64,000 nt of DNA, from contig JADNRX010000071.1 of assembly GCA_015501595.1 (NCBI GenBank), positions 120,996-184,995 on the forward strand, in the 5' to 3' direction. The DNA comes from Hymenopellis radicata. Lineage: Eukaryota; Basidiomycota; Agaricomycetes; Agaricales; Physalacriaceae. The notes beneath the pieces are model-generated. The model saw only the letters and a program-made list of their open reading frames with translations, was not told the DNA's origin and ran no database searches. The translations under genes and the position numbers were made by a program. Shown piece by piece: positions 33,162-44,797 of the stretch (its first letter is position 1; each line of letters starts with the position of its first letter).

Positions 33162-35559
33162 ATGGTGATAGAGATGGGCGTGACGCGTTGTTTGGCACCA
33201 ACTGTTGACGCAAACAAAATACTGTCTTATTTGAATTCAACCACAACAATAACGGCCATTATTTCTGACGACGAGCTCGACGTCTACGGCGTCTTTCTTC
33301 TATCTCTTATAGCGGGAACAGCGATATTATACCTTTGGTCAACGTCCAACTCGATGGCCACACCCCCTTCGACGCCGCCCCGCCGTAACTCTGTTCTGTA
33401 TCCCCGTCCGTCGTCACCCGCCCTATCCATATCCGGTTTCTCCCTCATTGGCGAGGACGAAGCCTCCAGCGACACCGATTACAACTATTGGGACAATGGC
33501 GGATCACCTTACAAGAGTCTAGGCTCGTTTGGACGTCGAGCCATTCACTCTACACCGGTGCTAAGCAGCTACTTCAACGCCCCCTCTTCGACCCCATCTT
33601 CCTTCGCGACGCCGTCTCCCAGTGGCTCATTCAAGTCCTTTTTACCGCGCATCTGGGATGTCCTGACATCATCACCGACAAAGAATATCTTATCGCAGTC
33701 TAGGGGTCCAATGATGCACCCCCGCTTCTCATCGGTTGGTCATAGCAAGGGCAAACGACGAGCGTACTACGAGCAAGACTTTTTCCGCCAGTCTCTACAC
33801 GATAGCATCAGCTACAGCGATCTCCCACCACTTGACGACGAGGAAGGCGAACTCATAGATGTCGACGATGAAGCCTGTTTCATTCCTATTGAATACCCAT
33901 GGGGTGCCATGGCTGCGAGCAGAGCCCGGGTTGTCACCGGCATAGGTGTGTTATACGTTGTTGAATTCGCTTGATCCATTGATTTACACGGCTGCAGACA
34001 TTCTCGCTCTGTTGCCACCGGAGTTATCCCTGCAAATCATGTGGGCGCTTAGCGCTCAGCCCCCGTTACGAACACTTCAGCTCTCCAGAACACCCATGCT
34101 GTACATCAGGACAACCTCCACGCCCTTGTATCGTGTCTGGCTGTGTCCAAGACATGGCGGCATCTCGCCAACGACAACAGTGTATGGCGTGCCTTCTTCA
34201 CCTCACGTTGGAGTAATACATCCCAACTCCCCTCTTCGTTAAATTTCAATTATTTATACCGACAACGCTATGAGCTCGATCGTCGATGGAATGCCTTGTC
34301 TAGAGCCGGTCCTCCCAACTTCACCCTTTGGGAGCCCAAACGTTCCCAATTGGTCGGCCACCATGACAGGTGCCACATTTCTTCCTGGCTGCACCATTGT
34401 TTTCTCACTCCTTCGCAGTGTCTACTGTTTGGAGCTCTGTCGTACTTCGACTGGAGAGGATTATATCATCACAGGTTCTCGCGATCGCACCATGAAACTG
34501 TGGCGCTTAGATACTGGAAAGTGTTTGGGTACATTCGGCAGCGGCGTGGTCGGTGGAGAAATTGCCGGCCATCGAGGCAGCGTGTTGTGTCTCAAATTCT
34601 TCTGGGAGATCGAAGGCCAAAAAGGTATCCTCTATTCTGGCTCGAGCGACGCCACCGTCTGTATTTGGGACCTCTGGTTGATCCAGACCTCGGACGGCGA
34701 TACCGAGGTGCGAACGAAAGTGAAAGCGGCTCTGGTGGGGCACGAAAGCGGCGTTTTGGATTTGAAGGTCGTGGACAACTCGATTATTACATGGTTAGTT
34801 TCGTTGTTCGTTTCGGCGTTCTGGGCTGTACTTAATATGAACATATTACAGTTCGAAGGACACCATTATCCGTATATGGGATCGCACGAGCCTAGAGCTT
34901 GTTCGCACACTTCGCGGTCATGAAGGTCCCGTCAATGCCGTCTGCTCTGAGGGTGGAAAGCTCGTGAGCGCCAGCGGTGATGGAAAGCTAATCCTTTGGG
35001 ACATGAAGAGTGGTGAGCGTCTTCGCACACTCGAAGGCCATGTTCGCGGCTTGGCCTGCATCGAGTTCAAGGTCAGTCGCCACCTTCCCTTCAGCCAGTT
35101 CATTAATCTCACCTTTCTTACAGGATGGGTTGATTATATCCGGTTCAAATGACTGCAAGATCAAAGTCTGGTCCGCAGCGACTGGCGAGTGTCTTAGAAC
35201 TTTGACTGGGCATACTGCCCTGGTGCGTGCGCTGGCTTTCGATCCCTCTAATGGGAGACTTGCGAGTGCTAGCTATGATAAGAGCGTTAGGCTTTGGGAT
35301 ATCGGTACCGGTGAGTAATACGATAGTCACCTTTCCACAAGTCTGATACCTGAAAAGGTGAGAGTTTGAGACAATTCGACAACAACCATACCAGCCATAT
35401 CTTTGACGTGAAATTCGACTCGTCACGATTGCTGAGGTATGTCCCCTTGTTTACTTTTTGTGGTTCTTACGTCTCACCTTACTTAGTACATCTCACGACC
35501 AAAGCGTAACCGTATTAGACTTTGGATTTGGTTTGGATGGAGTGGAATTGTTTATGTAA
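33162..35559 (+). CDS. F-box/WD40-repeat protein
   Basis: The frame opens at ATG 33162; ATG 33352 (MATPPSTPPRRNS) is the more likely start, because the first 63 residues include an odd hydrophobic stretch. A Ser/Pro-rich N-terminus of about 170 residues is followed by the F-box (ILALLPPELSLQI... LAVSKTWRHLANDNSVWRAFF) and at least seven WD blades: YIITGSRDRTMKLW, GILYSGSSDATVCIWD, TIIRIWDRTSLELVRTLRGH, KLVSASGDGKLILWD, LIISGSNDCKIKVWS, RLASASYDKSVRLWD and a final STSHDQSVTVLDFG. Introns follow HDS, SIITC, IEFK, IGTG and LLS. A small intron or one missing G near 34041 connects SLQIM to NTHAVHQDNLHAL. By analogy with Cdc4/Met30-type proteins it should present substrates to an SCF ligase; the target is unknown. 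Confidence 0.85.
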
Positions 35560-35740
35560 GAGCATTTTTGGATGTAAATTATTATTTTGTACGCCACATA
35601 CCTTGGACTCCCTTTGTAACATACTGTTGTATCTCCGAATCCTGTATATATATGCGATACCTATGATTATGTCTTTTATCTTGCCTTTCGATGCCAGTCG
35701 ATACCATTTCATTTGCATGGACTTCTTCATCATGAGTACA

Positions 35741-38602
35741 TCAACGGCGATTCCTACTCTGAGCCTGTGCGCCAACTGGGCCAGCCGCAGCCCCTCGTCG
35801 CATTTCTTCTTCGTCCAACCCAGCCTCCGCCAAGATCTTCTCAACCTCTTTTAGCACAGGCTTATACTCGGCTAAAAAAACGGGGGTTGTTAGTGACACT
35901 ACACGACAAGGGTGCGTTTCTTGTTTGCTTGCCGTAACGATTTTCCGCCAGCACGAAGCCATCGCGGCGAAGCTGCTTGCCACGATTGTCGCCGGCTCCG
36001 CGGGCATGTGCGACTTGGCCCAGTATTCGCGGGAGCGGGCGTAGAACATGGCGAGGGTCTCGCCGGGCAACGGGGTGCTGATCACGTCTTCGGCCGAGCG
36101 GGTCGTGTCGCGGGCGACGCCCATGAAGTGCGTGGCTTTAGTTCGGAGGCCGTCCTTGAGGTGGGGGTGAGTAAAGGGTGAAGCACCGGGATGGAAGAGA
36201 AGTACATCTGTGGCTGGAGGAGGAGTTTCAAGCACGTCTTCTGCCGCCAGGGTGTTCTCCGTCTCTTCTGTTATCTGGACGGGATCCTCACGATCGTCGC
36301 CTGCTTCTGGCGCTCGGGTTTCTTCGTATTCCTCCTCCTGCTCGTCGTCGTCGTCCTCATCGTCGTCTTCGTCGTCATCATCATCATCGCTGCTCTCCTC
36401 AGCTTTATCATCAATGAAGATACTACTTTCCTTTAGACACACGAATCTGTCCATTTTGTCGAGATCGATTTTATGAAAGTCTTCAAGGGTGTACTCTCTT
36501 GAGCCTTTTTCGAAAATTCCGCCATATCTGAGAACATGGTTAATGTCTCTGAGGGGAAATTGAAGGGAGGGCGGGTTACAGATACAAGGTATTCCTGAGC
36601 ACAGCTAGCATTGCATTGTATCGCGGAATGGGTGTGGTGAGCACGGGATCGTCTGGATCGATGGCGTCCCCGTCTACGTCCACCTTTGGAACGGGAGGGA
36701 CATTTTTCTGAAGGTTACACTCTACAAGCTTGGTCAGGATTTTCCCATGCAAGAACCACCACCGGTCGACCTACCCCGTCCTCAATGTCGTTGTCCCAAT
36801 CATCGACCTCGTCGTCATGATGGGCGGACCAGTTCTGGGATTGTGCAGTGGGAGGAGGTTTAGATTTTCCAGACTTCCCAGCTTTGCCCTTCTTTTTCGG
36901 TTTTTTCAATGTCAACGACACCCAGCGCCCTTTCCCGGTCCATTGATACGCGTTCCTATAATAGTCGCATGAGTGTAGGAATGATCATTGACATGAGAAT
37001 ATTCACTGACAAGTCGTTCCAGAAAACACTTTCCAACGTTTCCTCCGAGGTGTCTTCATCTGTAACACCGCCAAATTGCACGCCCATGCTTTTGGTCTGC
37101 CATACGGCCATTGTGCATCCGGAGCGCAAAGGGGGAGCGTATGCAGTAGACGGGCGCTTTCTGCGTTCCCATTTCACTTTGAGGGGATCGGCCTTCGAGG
37201 ACGTGCCAGCCTCAGGCGTCGTCAAAGTTAGACTGGGTGAGGTGAGATAACAGTATATGAATATGGTGCGCGGCGTACTTGAGGAACCAAGTATCTTCCA
37301 ACATCACACCGACCGGGCGCTTGCCTTTCGCGTATTCTTTGCAGTATCCGCCTAGGAAGTATGCGGTCCATCAGACACAATATGCAGCGATAACGTATGT
37401 TCAGCGTACCGTGTAGCACGATGCCATCGGGAGTAGGTAAGAAGGAGAAACCACTTCTGGGCCTATTTGCATACTGTGAGATCATTACGAAGACTTAGGA
37501 AGAACGCGACATACGTAGGGCGAAGTTCAGTCAGTGTAAATTTGATCTCGCGCCATTTGTATTCTTGTGTATCGAATAGCCAAAGGTCATTGAGATAGCG
37601 GGCTGCAGGTCAATAAGTACAGAATCTGGGCATCTGTATGGCGAACGTACTGGTGATTCCGGGATCATAAAAGCCGCCAAATAGAACGATGTAATGCTTC
37701 CATATCGCCATTCTGGCGAAACAGTCAGAAGATATGGTGGAAGGAAACATCAGCATGGCACACCGGTGGCCAGAGCGCGCACTGGGTCGCTCTTTAGTCT
37801 CGATACGATCCCAGGAGTGAGTCGAGATGTCAAAAACCCAGAAATCGGCGTAATGATGGAACGTGTTCTGATGTAGGGAGGAGAATTCACCGCCTGCATA
37901 TCTATTATCACTCAGCTAGAAATCACAAAGAGAAGGCATGCTTACCGAAGAGGAACAGTTTACCGCCACCAGCAGGAGACGCAGCTACAGCGTGCGCCGA
38001 TCGCGGACCGGGACATACTTTGGAGACGAACTTGCGCCATTCATCCTGGATATTGAAGAATCAGCAGAGGTGTCTCGGTGCATGTCGAGGCCTACTTTCT
38101 CTGGATTGTAACGAAAGACATCATTGTACTTTCCAGAAAGTATTAGAACCATGAAGGGTGAAGGAGAAAGAGCCTACAAAGTACTAGAGAGCCAGTTAGT
38201 TTGCAATCTTCGTAAACATGGAAACAGCTTTACCGCCTTGTTATCGTCAGTAAAGAATTCCCCCCCAATGCACCAGAGATGATTGCCGTTTGGACAGGCG
38301 GTCAGAGTCGCGTTGGCGCGTCGACTTGGTGTTTCGGCCAATTCTTCCGTTACAGAATGCGCCTCCTCCCATTCCCGTCGCATCTACTGATCGGTCATTG
38401 GATAGTGTTCAGCAGTCGTGTAAAACTGAAAGTTGAATACCTTTTCTAGTATTGCCTCCAGATCTTCATCGTCGTCCTCTTCTTGTACTTTGGACTTGCC
38501 GCCTGTCTTTTTCTTTTCTTTGCGCTCAGTTTTCGTTGCAGCCTTGGCTTTTTTCGCAGCTTTCGCCGATACTTTGGATCCCACTGCTTTCTTTTTGGCC
38601 AT
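35741..38602 (-). CDS. Kelch-repeat protein (KEL3/KLHDC4-like)
   Basis: Start ATG at 38602 with a Lys-rich leader (MAKKKAVGSKVSAKAAKKAK). Kelch blades follow: LWCIGGEFFTDDN, GPRSAHAVAASPAGG, DFWVFDISTHSWDRI, PSARSGHRMAIWKHYIVLFG, YLNDLWLFDTQEYKW, RPRSGFSFLPTPDGIVLHG, PPLRSGCTMAVW and PIPRYNAMLAVLRNTLYLYG. A long acidic run of Asp/Glu (about 36,340-36,400) and a conserved C-terminus (DNRGKQLRRDGFVLAENRY, EYKPVLKEVEKILAEAG) close the protein. At 36017-36018 one added C restores EYWAQVAHARG. The last intron (35872-35932) uses a GC donor. The yeast homologue KEL3 is a cytoplasmic protein of unclear role. The start is 154 bp from the divergent amidohydrolase start. Confidence 0.85.
35872..35932 (-). 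other. GC-AG intron in the Kelch gene
   Basis: The 61-nt intron starts GCAAGC after TACG and ends in a T-run and AG. Splicing joins ENRY to AEYKPVLKEVE, which matches the conserved C-terminus. No GT donor is available nearby, so a GC donor is the simplest reading. Confidence 0.65.
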
Positions 38603-38756
38603 GATTGTCTGCAGGCAAGATTGATTGAAAGTCAGCTGGCAATCTCCGGCGGAGCTTTCGGCGCGATTGTGTCTGTTCTAAGCGTCCATGATGATAATGA
38701 CATGCATCTTCAGCCCGTCAAAGAAATAGCCTGTCTTCCTGCTCTCCCACACTACC

Positions 38757-41700
38757 ATGGCTGAGAAAGCCCAGCTCAGTCCTTACCGTGCCAACAAGAG
38801 CTCGAAACTGCATCGCTTGTTGGGCGGTGCGTTGTTATTGAGCGCTGTGTCCATTGGCACCCTCGTCCTGAGTCCTCGGCTGGATGGTTCGTCGACCCGA
38901 GTACCGTTGCACGCCGCGGAAACTCTACAAAAATGTCGCCAGCTGGATATGACACCCGGTCCACCGCCTGAATTCTGGAGTCGCACTGAATCAGACCGCT
39001 TCGTCGAGGGTACTCGGCCGGTCTACATCAAGAACGCGACCATTTGGACTGGAGGCGTCGACGGACTCGAGGTTATCAAGAGAGACTTACTTCTCGCTCG
39101 AGGACTAATCCAACAAGTCGGCTCTATCTCTGCGAGCGCGTTGGAGCAGTATTCAGACTTGGTCGAATACGATGCGGAGGGTGCTTGGGTTTCGCCAGGG
39201 TACGCGCCTGTTATCTTGTTCTGGTTTGACCTCATTAATATACTTAGCATTTTCGACTTGCACTCTCACATGGGAGTATCCAGCTTACCTGTCCTCGACG
39301 GTGCATCTGACACCGACTCGCTAAAGGGTGATATGCAGCCTTGGCTACGCAGCTTGGATGGGCTGAACACCCATGATGATGGGTACAAACCGGTAGTCGC
39401 CGGCGGTGTTACTACTGGTGTCATCCTCCCTGGCTCAGCAAATGGAATCGGCGGACAAGCCTTCGTTATCAAGTACCGACCTACAGCAGAAAAGTCACCG
39501 TCTTCGATGTTGCTAGAGCCTCCTCACTCTATCATCAATGGTTCCAATGTAGACCCCTCTTTGCCTCCGCGATGGAGACAAATGAAGTATGTGACTGTCT
39601 AGAAGCTTCTTGAGTGGGTAGTAATATTTACCAGGCACGCTTGTGGCGAGAATCCGAGTTAGTCCTTTTGAAAGCTAGCTAATCATGTCTCAAGCTTATC
39701 CGGACGTGTGTAGGTAGCGTCTATGATCAAACACGAATGGACACTATTTGGCACTTCCGTCAATCCTACAACCAGGCGCGCCAAATCAAGGAGAAACAAG
39801 ACGCGTACTGTTCCGCGGCTATGGCTGGAAACTGGAATGGCCTTGGAGAATTCCGGAAGATCTCCAATGGGAAGCTCTCGTTGACGTGCTTAGAGGACGT
39901 GTCAAGGTAAATACTCGCCACCCTTCGCGCGTAGCTTCGGTCTCAAGGAAGTCTTAGATCCATAACCATTGTTACGAGGCTGTCGATCTTGACGGTATTG
40001 TAAGGGTACGTGCTCTTTCTTCTAGTTGATTCGTTGTTACCGCTCACTGAACCCTGCGCATTCCAGTTGACGAACGAATTCAAGTTCTCGATAGCCGCAT
40101 TCCATCACGCGCATGAGACCTACCTTGTTCCTGATCTTCTCAAGAAAGCCTACGGTACATTGCCCTTGCCTTGTATTGTAACTTGAGCCTTATTGACTCT
40201 CTTGTTGCGCGTTAGGTGGACCACCCGCTGCAGCAATCTACGCAGCTGTTGCACGTTATAAGCGCGAAGCTTACCGCGGCTCAGAGTTTGCCCCAAAAAT
40301 CTTGGCTGAGAATGGCATTAAAGTTGTTATGAAGGTAGTCCTTCATCTTATTTGTCGATTGGGGGCTAATCGACTTTGTCAGAGCGATCATCCCCTCACC
40401 AATTCTCGATATCTCCTTCATGAAGCACAACAAGCTCACTACTATGGCCTTCCGGATAACCTGGCTCTGGCTTCTGTTACGTCGACCCCCGCTACGGTGG
40501 CTGGTTTGGACCACCGAGTTGGATTTATTAGGACAGGCGAGTTGCGATGTGCAGCGCGACAAAGCTTGCACTCACGAGATCACAGGATACGATGCCGACG
40601 TAGTTATATGGGACAGCCACCCTCTTGCCCTTGGTGCGACTCCCAAGCAAGTATTCATCGACGGTATCGCTCAGCTCGAGGACCCTTCTCTGTCACAAAG
40701 CCTGCTGTCTTCCAGAAAGTCCCTGAAACTCCTGATTTTGAGAAGGAAGCGAAGGACGCGGTCAAGTACGATGGGCTGCCTCCACTGACCGCACAAAAGA
40801 CTTCTGACGTTGTGGTGTTCACGAATGTCTCGAATGTGTTTGTGAAACAAGACAATGCTGTCGTTAACACATTGTCCGAGGCTGCCGGTGGTGTCGTCGT
40901 TGTTAAAGGTGGAAACATTGTCTGCAGTGGGTCGTGTCCGAACGCATTTTCCTCTTCTTATGCTGCCGCCGAATTTATTGACCTGGAGGGCGGCTCTATC
41001 TCGTCAGTGTCTTTTACAAAGTTTCACTCCCCACCAGAACTTTAACGCGTCTCGTAGACCTGGCCTCATCAGTTTCGGAAGTCCCTTGGGCTCGAGCACA
41101 TTATGGGCGAGCCCAGCACGAATGACGGTTCAGTTCCTGACGCTTTGTCTGGGAGTGTTCCTGCCATCTTGGGTCCGGACGCGATCATCCATGCTGTCGA
41201 TGGCTTGCAATTCGAGTCTCGAGATATGCTGTGAGTTCATTTCTCCTCGCAAATGTTGACCAGATATTGAGGCGTCTGTAGCATAGCGTACCGTGCAGGA
41301 GTGACCACCGGTGTTACAGCTCCATCCGGCTCCTCATTCATCTCTGGCTACAGCACTGCCTTCTCTACAGGCTCTTCTCACAAGCTTGCGAAGGGTGCTA
41401 TCGTCCAGAGCGTCGGCGCATTACATGTTGCTGTCACCATGAATTCCGGCGTCAGTGTCAGCACCCAAATAGCCGCCTTACGTGCTCTCTTATTGAAAAG
41501 TCATGCATTTGATCAAGTCCGACAGGTCCGTACTCTCTTTATTGATTTCTTCGTGCATTCAACGACATAGTAGGGTTCCATGCCGCTGGTCATCAATGTT
41601 GATAGTGCGGATATAATGGCGACTCTGATCCAACTGAAGAGTGAAGTAGAAGTTAGCACAGGCGAAACGCTCAAGTTCACTTTTGTGGGCGGTTCAGAGT

Positions 41701-42214
41701 CTCACCTGTTAGCTTCGGAGATAAGTGGCGCAGGTATAGGCGTCATCTTGATTCCGTCTCGTCCGTTCCCTATTACATGGGAAGGAAGGCGATTGTACGC
41801 CCATTGTATTCTATCTTTGTTATTCGGCTTACAGTCTGCTTTAGCATGCCTGGTCCCCCACTTTCGCATGACACGATTATAGGATACCTGCTCGCGCACA
41901 ACATCACCGTCGGGATTGGTATCCAGAACCAATCGTATGCGAGGAATACAAGGTTTGATGTCGGCTGGGTCAGTCCTGCATATTCGTTCACCGCAGCTGA
42001 GCTGACCGGTGTTGGTATAGGCTGCGCTCAGCGCATTCTCGGGATTGTCGAAAACCGATGCGTTGGCGCTGGCTACGACGAATCTGGAGCAGCTTTTGGG
42101 TATCTCCAGTCGAGTGATGATCTTGTTGTCTCGAAGGCGGGTTCCTTGTTGGACTTTGAGGCCAAGGTCGTCGGCGTCATCTCTCCGCGGAAAGGCGTCG
42201 TGGATCTGTTTTGA
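38757..42214 (+). CDS. Membrane-anchored tandem amidohydrolase
   Basis: Start ATG at 38757. One hydrophobic anchor (residues 22-42) follows a short cytoplasmic N-terminus. Domain 1 has the metal site DLHSHMG, VVAGGVTTGVILPGS, RVKIHNHCYEAVD, FHHAHETYLV, KSDHPLT and YDADVVIWD, the signature of imidazolonepropionase-like amidohydrolases. Domain 2 repeats the layout (ISPGLISFGSPLG, YRAGVTTGVTAPSGSS, LVINVDSADI, FVGGSESHLL, HDTIIGYLLAHNITVGIG), ending VVGVISPRKGVVDLF at 42214. Its metal ligands are lost. The substrate is unknown. Frame breaks, each repaired by one base: cc 39853-39854, ccc 40683-40685, ggg 41088-41090 and cc 42106-42107. One intron (40537-40585) uses a GC donor. Confidence 0.82.
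40537..40585 (+). other. GC-AG intron in the amidohydrolase gene
   Basis: The 49-nt intron starts GCGAGT after ACAG and ends CACAG. Splicing joins VGFIRTG to YDADVVIWD in frame, as the family requires. It is the second GC donor in the window. Confidence 0.7.
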
Positions 42215-42418
42215 GAATGATACACGTACGGATCTGCGGGCTTGACGTTAATTGACAAGATGAATGTATGAATGATTCTCAATCACACATACGCACATGG
42301 ACTGAGTGTTTGAGACGAATGGCGGTGCGGCGAGTGTGCGCGCGGGCTTTTGATGTTTATCATGCCATCAGTTTTTCATCCTACTACTTACTCTCATTAT
42401 CCGCGTCTCGAGCGTACG

Positions 42419-43591
42419 ATGGGAAACAAGCCTCCTCTACTACCGCTGGAGATTACTGACTCCGTCATCGACGAGGTGGATCAGTTTCGCGACCTTCATG
42501 CGAGAGTCGTCACTCTTTCTACGTGCGCGCTGGTGTGCAGGCAGTGGCGGAGCCGAGCTCGGTGGCGTCTATTCGACGTGGTCGCGTTCAACTCTGGTGA
42601 ACAGCGGATGCACGCGTTCAGGAATCTGCTCTCGAATCCTCATTGCACTATTCTGTCGTCTGTTCGCTTGGTCCAGGCTGAGCTGAGGATGCCATGGGGG
42701 CGAGCAGTGGCAGAGATCTTGTCGGACCTCTCTGTTCTCCGCGGTCTTACGACGTTCGATCTGTCCGCCACGAGACTGGATTCAGAGTGTTTTGCCAATT
42801 ACCGCTCGCTGAAAACTTTGGTGCTTACTGCGTGTACGTTTTCGACCTGTCGCGACGCAGCCAGAATTATCGGGGGGTGTTTGGGGTTGGAAGCCCTCAC
42901 GGTATCATATTGCACGTTGGGAGATGACTGTTCTCATGCTGATAGGCCTAACACGCCTATTCCTCTTGCTATTCCTCCGAGGTTGAAACGTCTGGTACTT
43001 GAAAATAGCGAGCCCAAGCGATATTTTCTTTCATGGCTCTGCACGGGCGAATCCTCTCTCGAAGATTTGCGAGTACGAACCGTAAAATCTGGTGATCTTC
43101 CCGTTATCAGCGCCTTGGCGCGCCACGCTGGTTCTAAACTTGTCCATCTGACGATTGGCTTGCCAGTGGACGCAAGTTCGAATGCAGGTACGCACCCTAC
43201 TAAGCCGTCGTTGATTGCCATATTTATATTCTCATCAGATGCTATTCTGGGCTCTGAAGAATTGCTCCTGCAAACCTGCACCTCTCTGCGTTCCATCACG
43301 TTGGAAAACGTCCCCCCGCGCGCGGCTCATGCTGTTACATTCCTTGCGCGCATGAGATGCCGACACGTGGAAGAGCTTACGCTGGCGTTTGGGCTGGTCG
43401 ATCTTTCCTCCAACAAGATTAGTTTCTTTCCGTGGATGCAATTGGGGGTGGTTCTGGGGCAGCCCAGTCTTGGGAGTTTGGAGAGGCTCTGCGTTTCGGG
43501 AGGGTGCTCGCCGAGTGAGATGCTGGTCATTGGGGAAGCGCTGAAGGGGGTGAGGACCAGGTGGGGACCACTAGAGATTATCTGGATTTAG
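42419..43591 (+). CDS. F-box-like protein with LRR-like C-terminus
   Basis: Probable start ATG at 42419 (MGNKPPLLPLEITDSVIDEV); an in-frame ATG at 42350 is less likely. The first 60 residues match the F-box layout (LPLEITDSVIDEV... TLSTCALVCRQWRSRARWRLFDVV). The remainder alternates strands and Leu-rich helices. A 51-nt segment starting GTACGC (near 43188) and ending CATCAG may be an intron; its length is a multiple of three, so both forms are open. It ends at TAG 43589-43591. Expected role: SCF substrate receptor. No frame break is needed. Confidence 0.7.
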   Translation: MGNKPPLLPLEITDSVIDEVDQFRDLHARVVTLSTCALVCRQWRSRARWRLFDVVAFNSGEQRMHAFRNLLSNPHCTILSSVRLVQAELRMPWGRAVAEILSDLSVLRGLTTFDLSATRLDSECFANYRSLKTLVLTACTFSTCRDAARIIGGCLGLEALTVSYCTLGDDCSHADRPNTPIPLAIPPRLKRLVLENSEPKRYFLSWLCTGESSLEDLRVRTVKSGDLPVISALARHAGSKLVHLTIGLPVDASSNAGTHPTKPSLIAIFIFSSDAILGSEELLLQTCTSLRSITLENVPPRAAHAVTFLARMRCRHVEELTLAFGLVDLSSNKISFFPWMQLGVVLGQPSLGSLERLCVSGGCSPSEMLVIGEALKGVRTRWGPLEIIWI

Positions 43592-43869
43592 GAAGGTGTC
43601 CTTGCTACTTATGAGATTGGCGATTCAGAGGGAGGAGGAGGCTAAAATTAGCCCCGGCAGGCCGGAGATCGCCGAAATGTTGCTTGGCGCCATGTGGAGA
43701 AATTTCAACTTGGCTCGTGCCTACTTGGTTTCCAACGACTCTGCACGATCTTCACGACCTGCATCATTCCGCTCCTCTTGTCCTCCGTCTGTATGCCGAA
43801 ACCCTGAAATCTCCCTCAATCGTGTATAAGTCACTCCTTAAACCTGTTGTAACCTTGGTTTTACAACCC

Positions 43870-44797
43870 ATGCACTCTTTTATTGCCCTGGCTTTGGCGT
43901 TATTCTCCCTTCAGAGCATTCTCTGTGTACAAGCTGCTTTATACGTGCGCTGCGCCTATCTCTCTGCCGGTGCCAATATTGACCTGTTTTGCAGGTGATT
44001 GCGCCGGCCTCCGGTTCAACATGCCATGGTGGCGAGGAATGCACAGTGCAATGGCTTGACGACGGAGAGACGCCGCTTTTATCGTCTTTTGGTGTTTGCA
44101 CGGTCGGTCTCTATACTGGAGATAACGTACGTTTTTTCACAGCGCTATACCACATCTTGTCCTAATCCACGCTTTAGCAACTCGTGCAAACGATAGAACC
44201 ACTCGATGTCACCGCCAGCCACTCCCTCACCTTCACGCCTATCCCAGAGGCGGGTCCTACCTCGGATACCTAGTCTGTCGTTCTACTTCTCATCGCGGGC
44301 TAAGCTGACCGGGTGTTTAGCTACATCTCCTTCATCTCAGTGGATAATGGGACAGTCAGAGCATACTCGCCCTTCTTCCAGTCAGTGTCCTCCAACTATT
44401 GAGGGAATGTCCCTAATACCTCTACAGACTCGACCAAATGTCCGGCTCCTTCTCATCGCCGTTAGACTCGGCCACGGCGAGCATCCCCGTCCCATCCACA
44501 ACAGCAACGTTGGATAACACTGATACCACCTTGGCTACGATCACGGTCGGAACACTGGCAACTGTCCTCCCTCCCATCTCAACTCTGAGCGCGACGACAC
44601 CTCTGTCGACATTCTCACCATCATCTTCGAGGTTGACGACATCCGTGTCCCGCACATCCGCCGCTTCGACTTCAACAGGAAGTTCTATTGCTAGCGGTGC
44701 CGAGTCATCCAACAGTGCTTCATCACGGACTAATACTTTGTCGCCTACAACTATAGGTGTCCTCTCGTTATGTTTAATCGTCGTTAGTTTGTTCTAA
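43870..44797 (+). CDS. KNH/Kre9-like GPI-anchored Ser/Thr-rich protein (copy 2)
   Basis: Start ATG at 43870 with a signal peptide (MHSFIALALALFSLQSILC). Exons join as ALY / VIAPASGSTCHGGEECTVQW / LLSSFGVCTVGLYTGDN / QLVQTIEPLDVTASHSLTF / YYISFISVDNG / LDQMSGSFSS. A long Ser/Thr stalk follows and a C-terminal hydrophobic GPI signal (TIGVLSLCLIVVSLF). The paired Cys and TVQWLDDG are characteristic of the longer KNH-like branch in mushrooms. Probable cell-surface protein. All five introns are in phase, with no frame break. Confidence 0.8.

Noticed and set aside
34143..34835. A 230-codon plus-strand open frame overlapping the F-box/WD40 gene
   Set aside because: It starts in the true F-box frame but then reads through a canonical intron (donor after HHD, acceptor TTCGCAG) and leaves the WD40 frame. 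It is an intron read-through, not a separate gene.
36191..36476. Plus-strand Ser- and Leu/Val-rich frames at 36.2-36.5 kb
   Set aside because: They are antisense shadows of the Asp/Glu run of the Kelch protein (GAC/GAT repeats read as Ser or Val).
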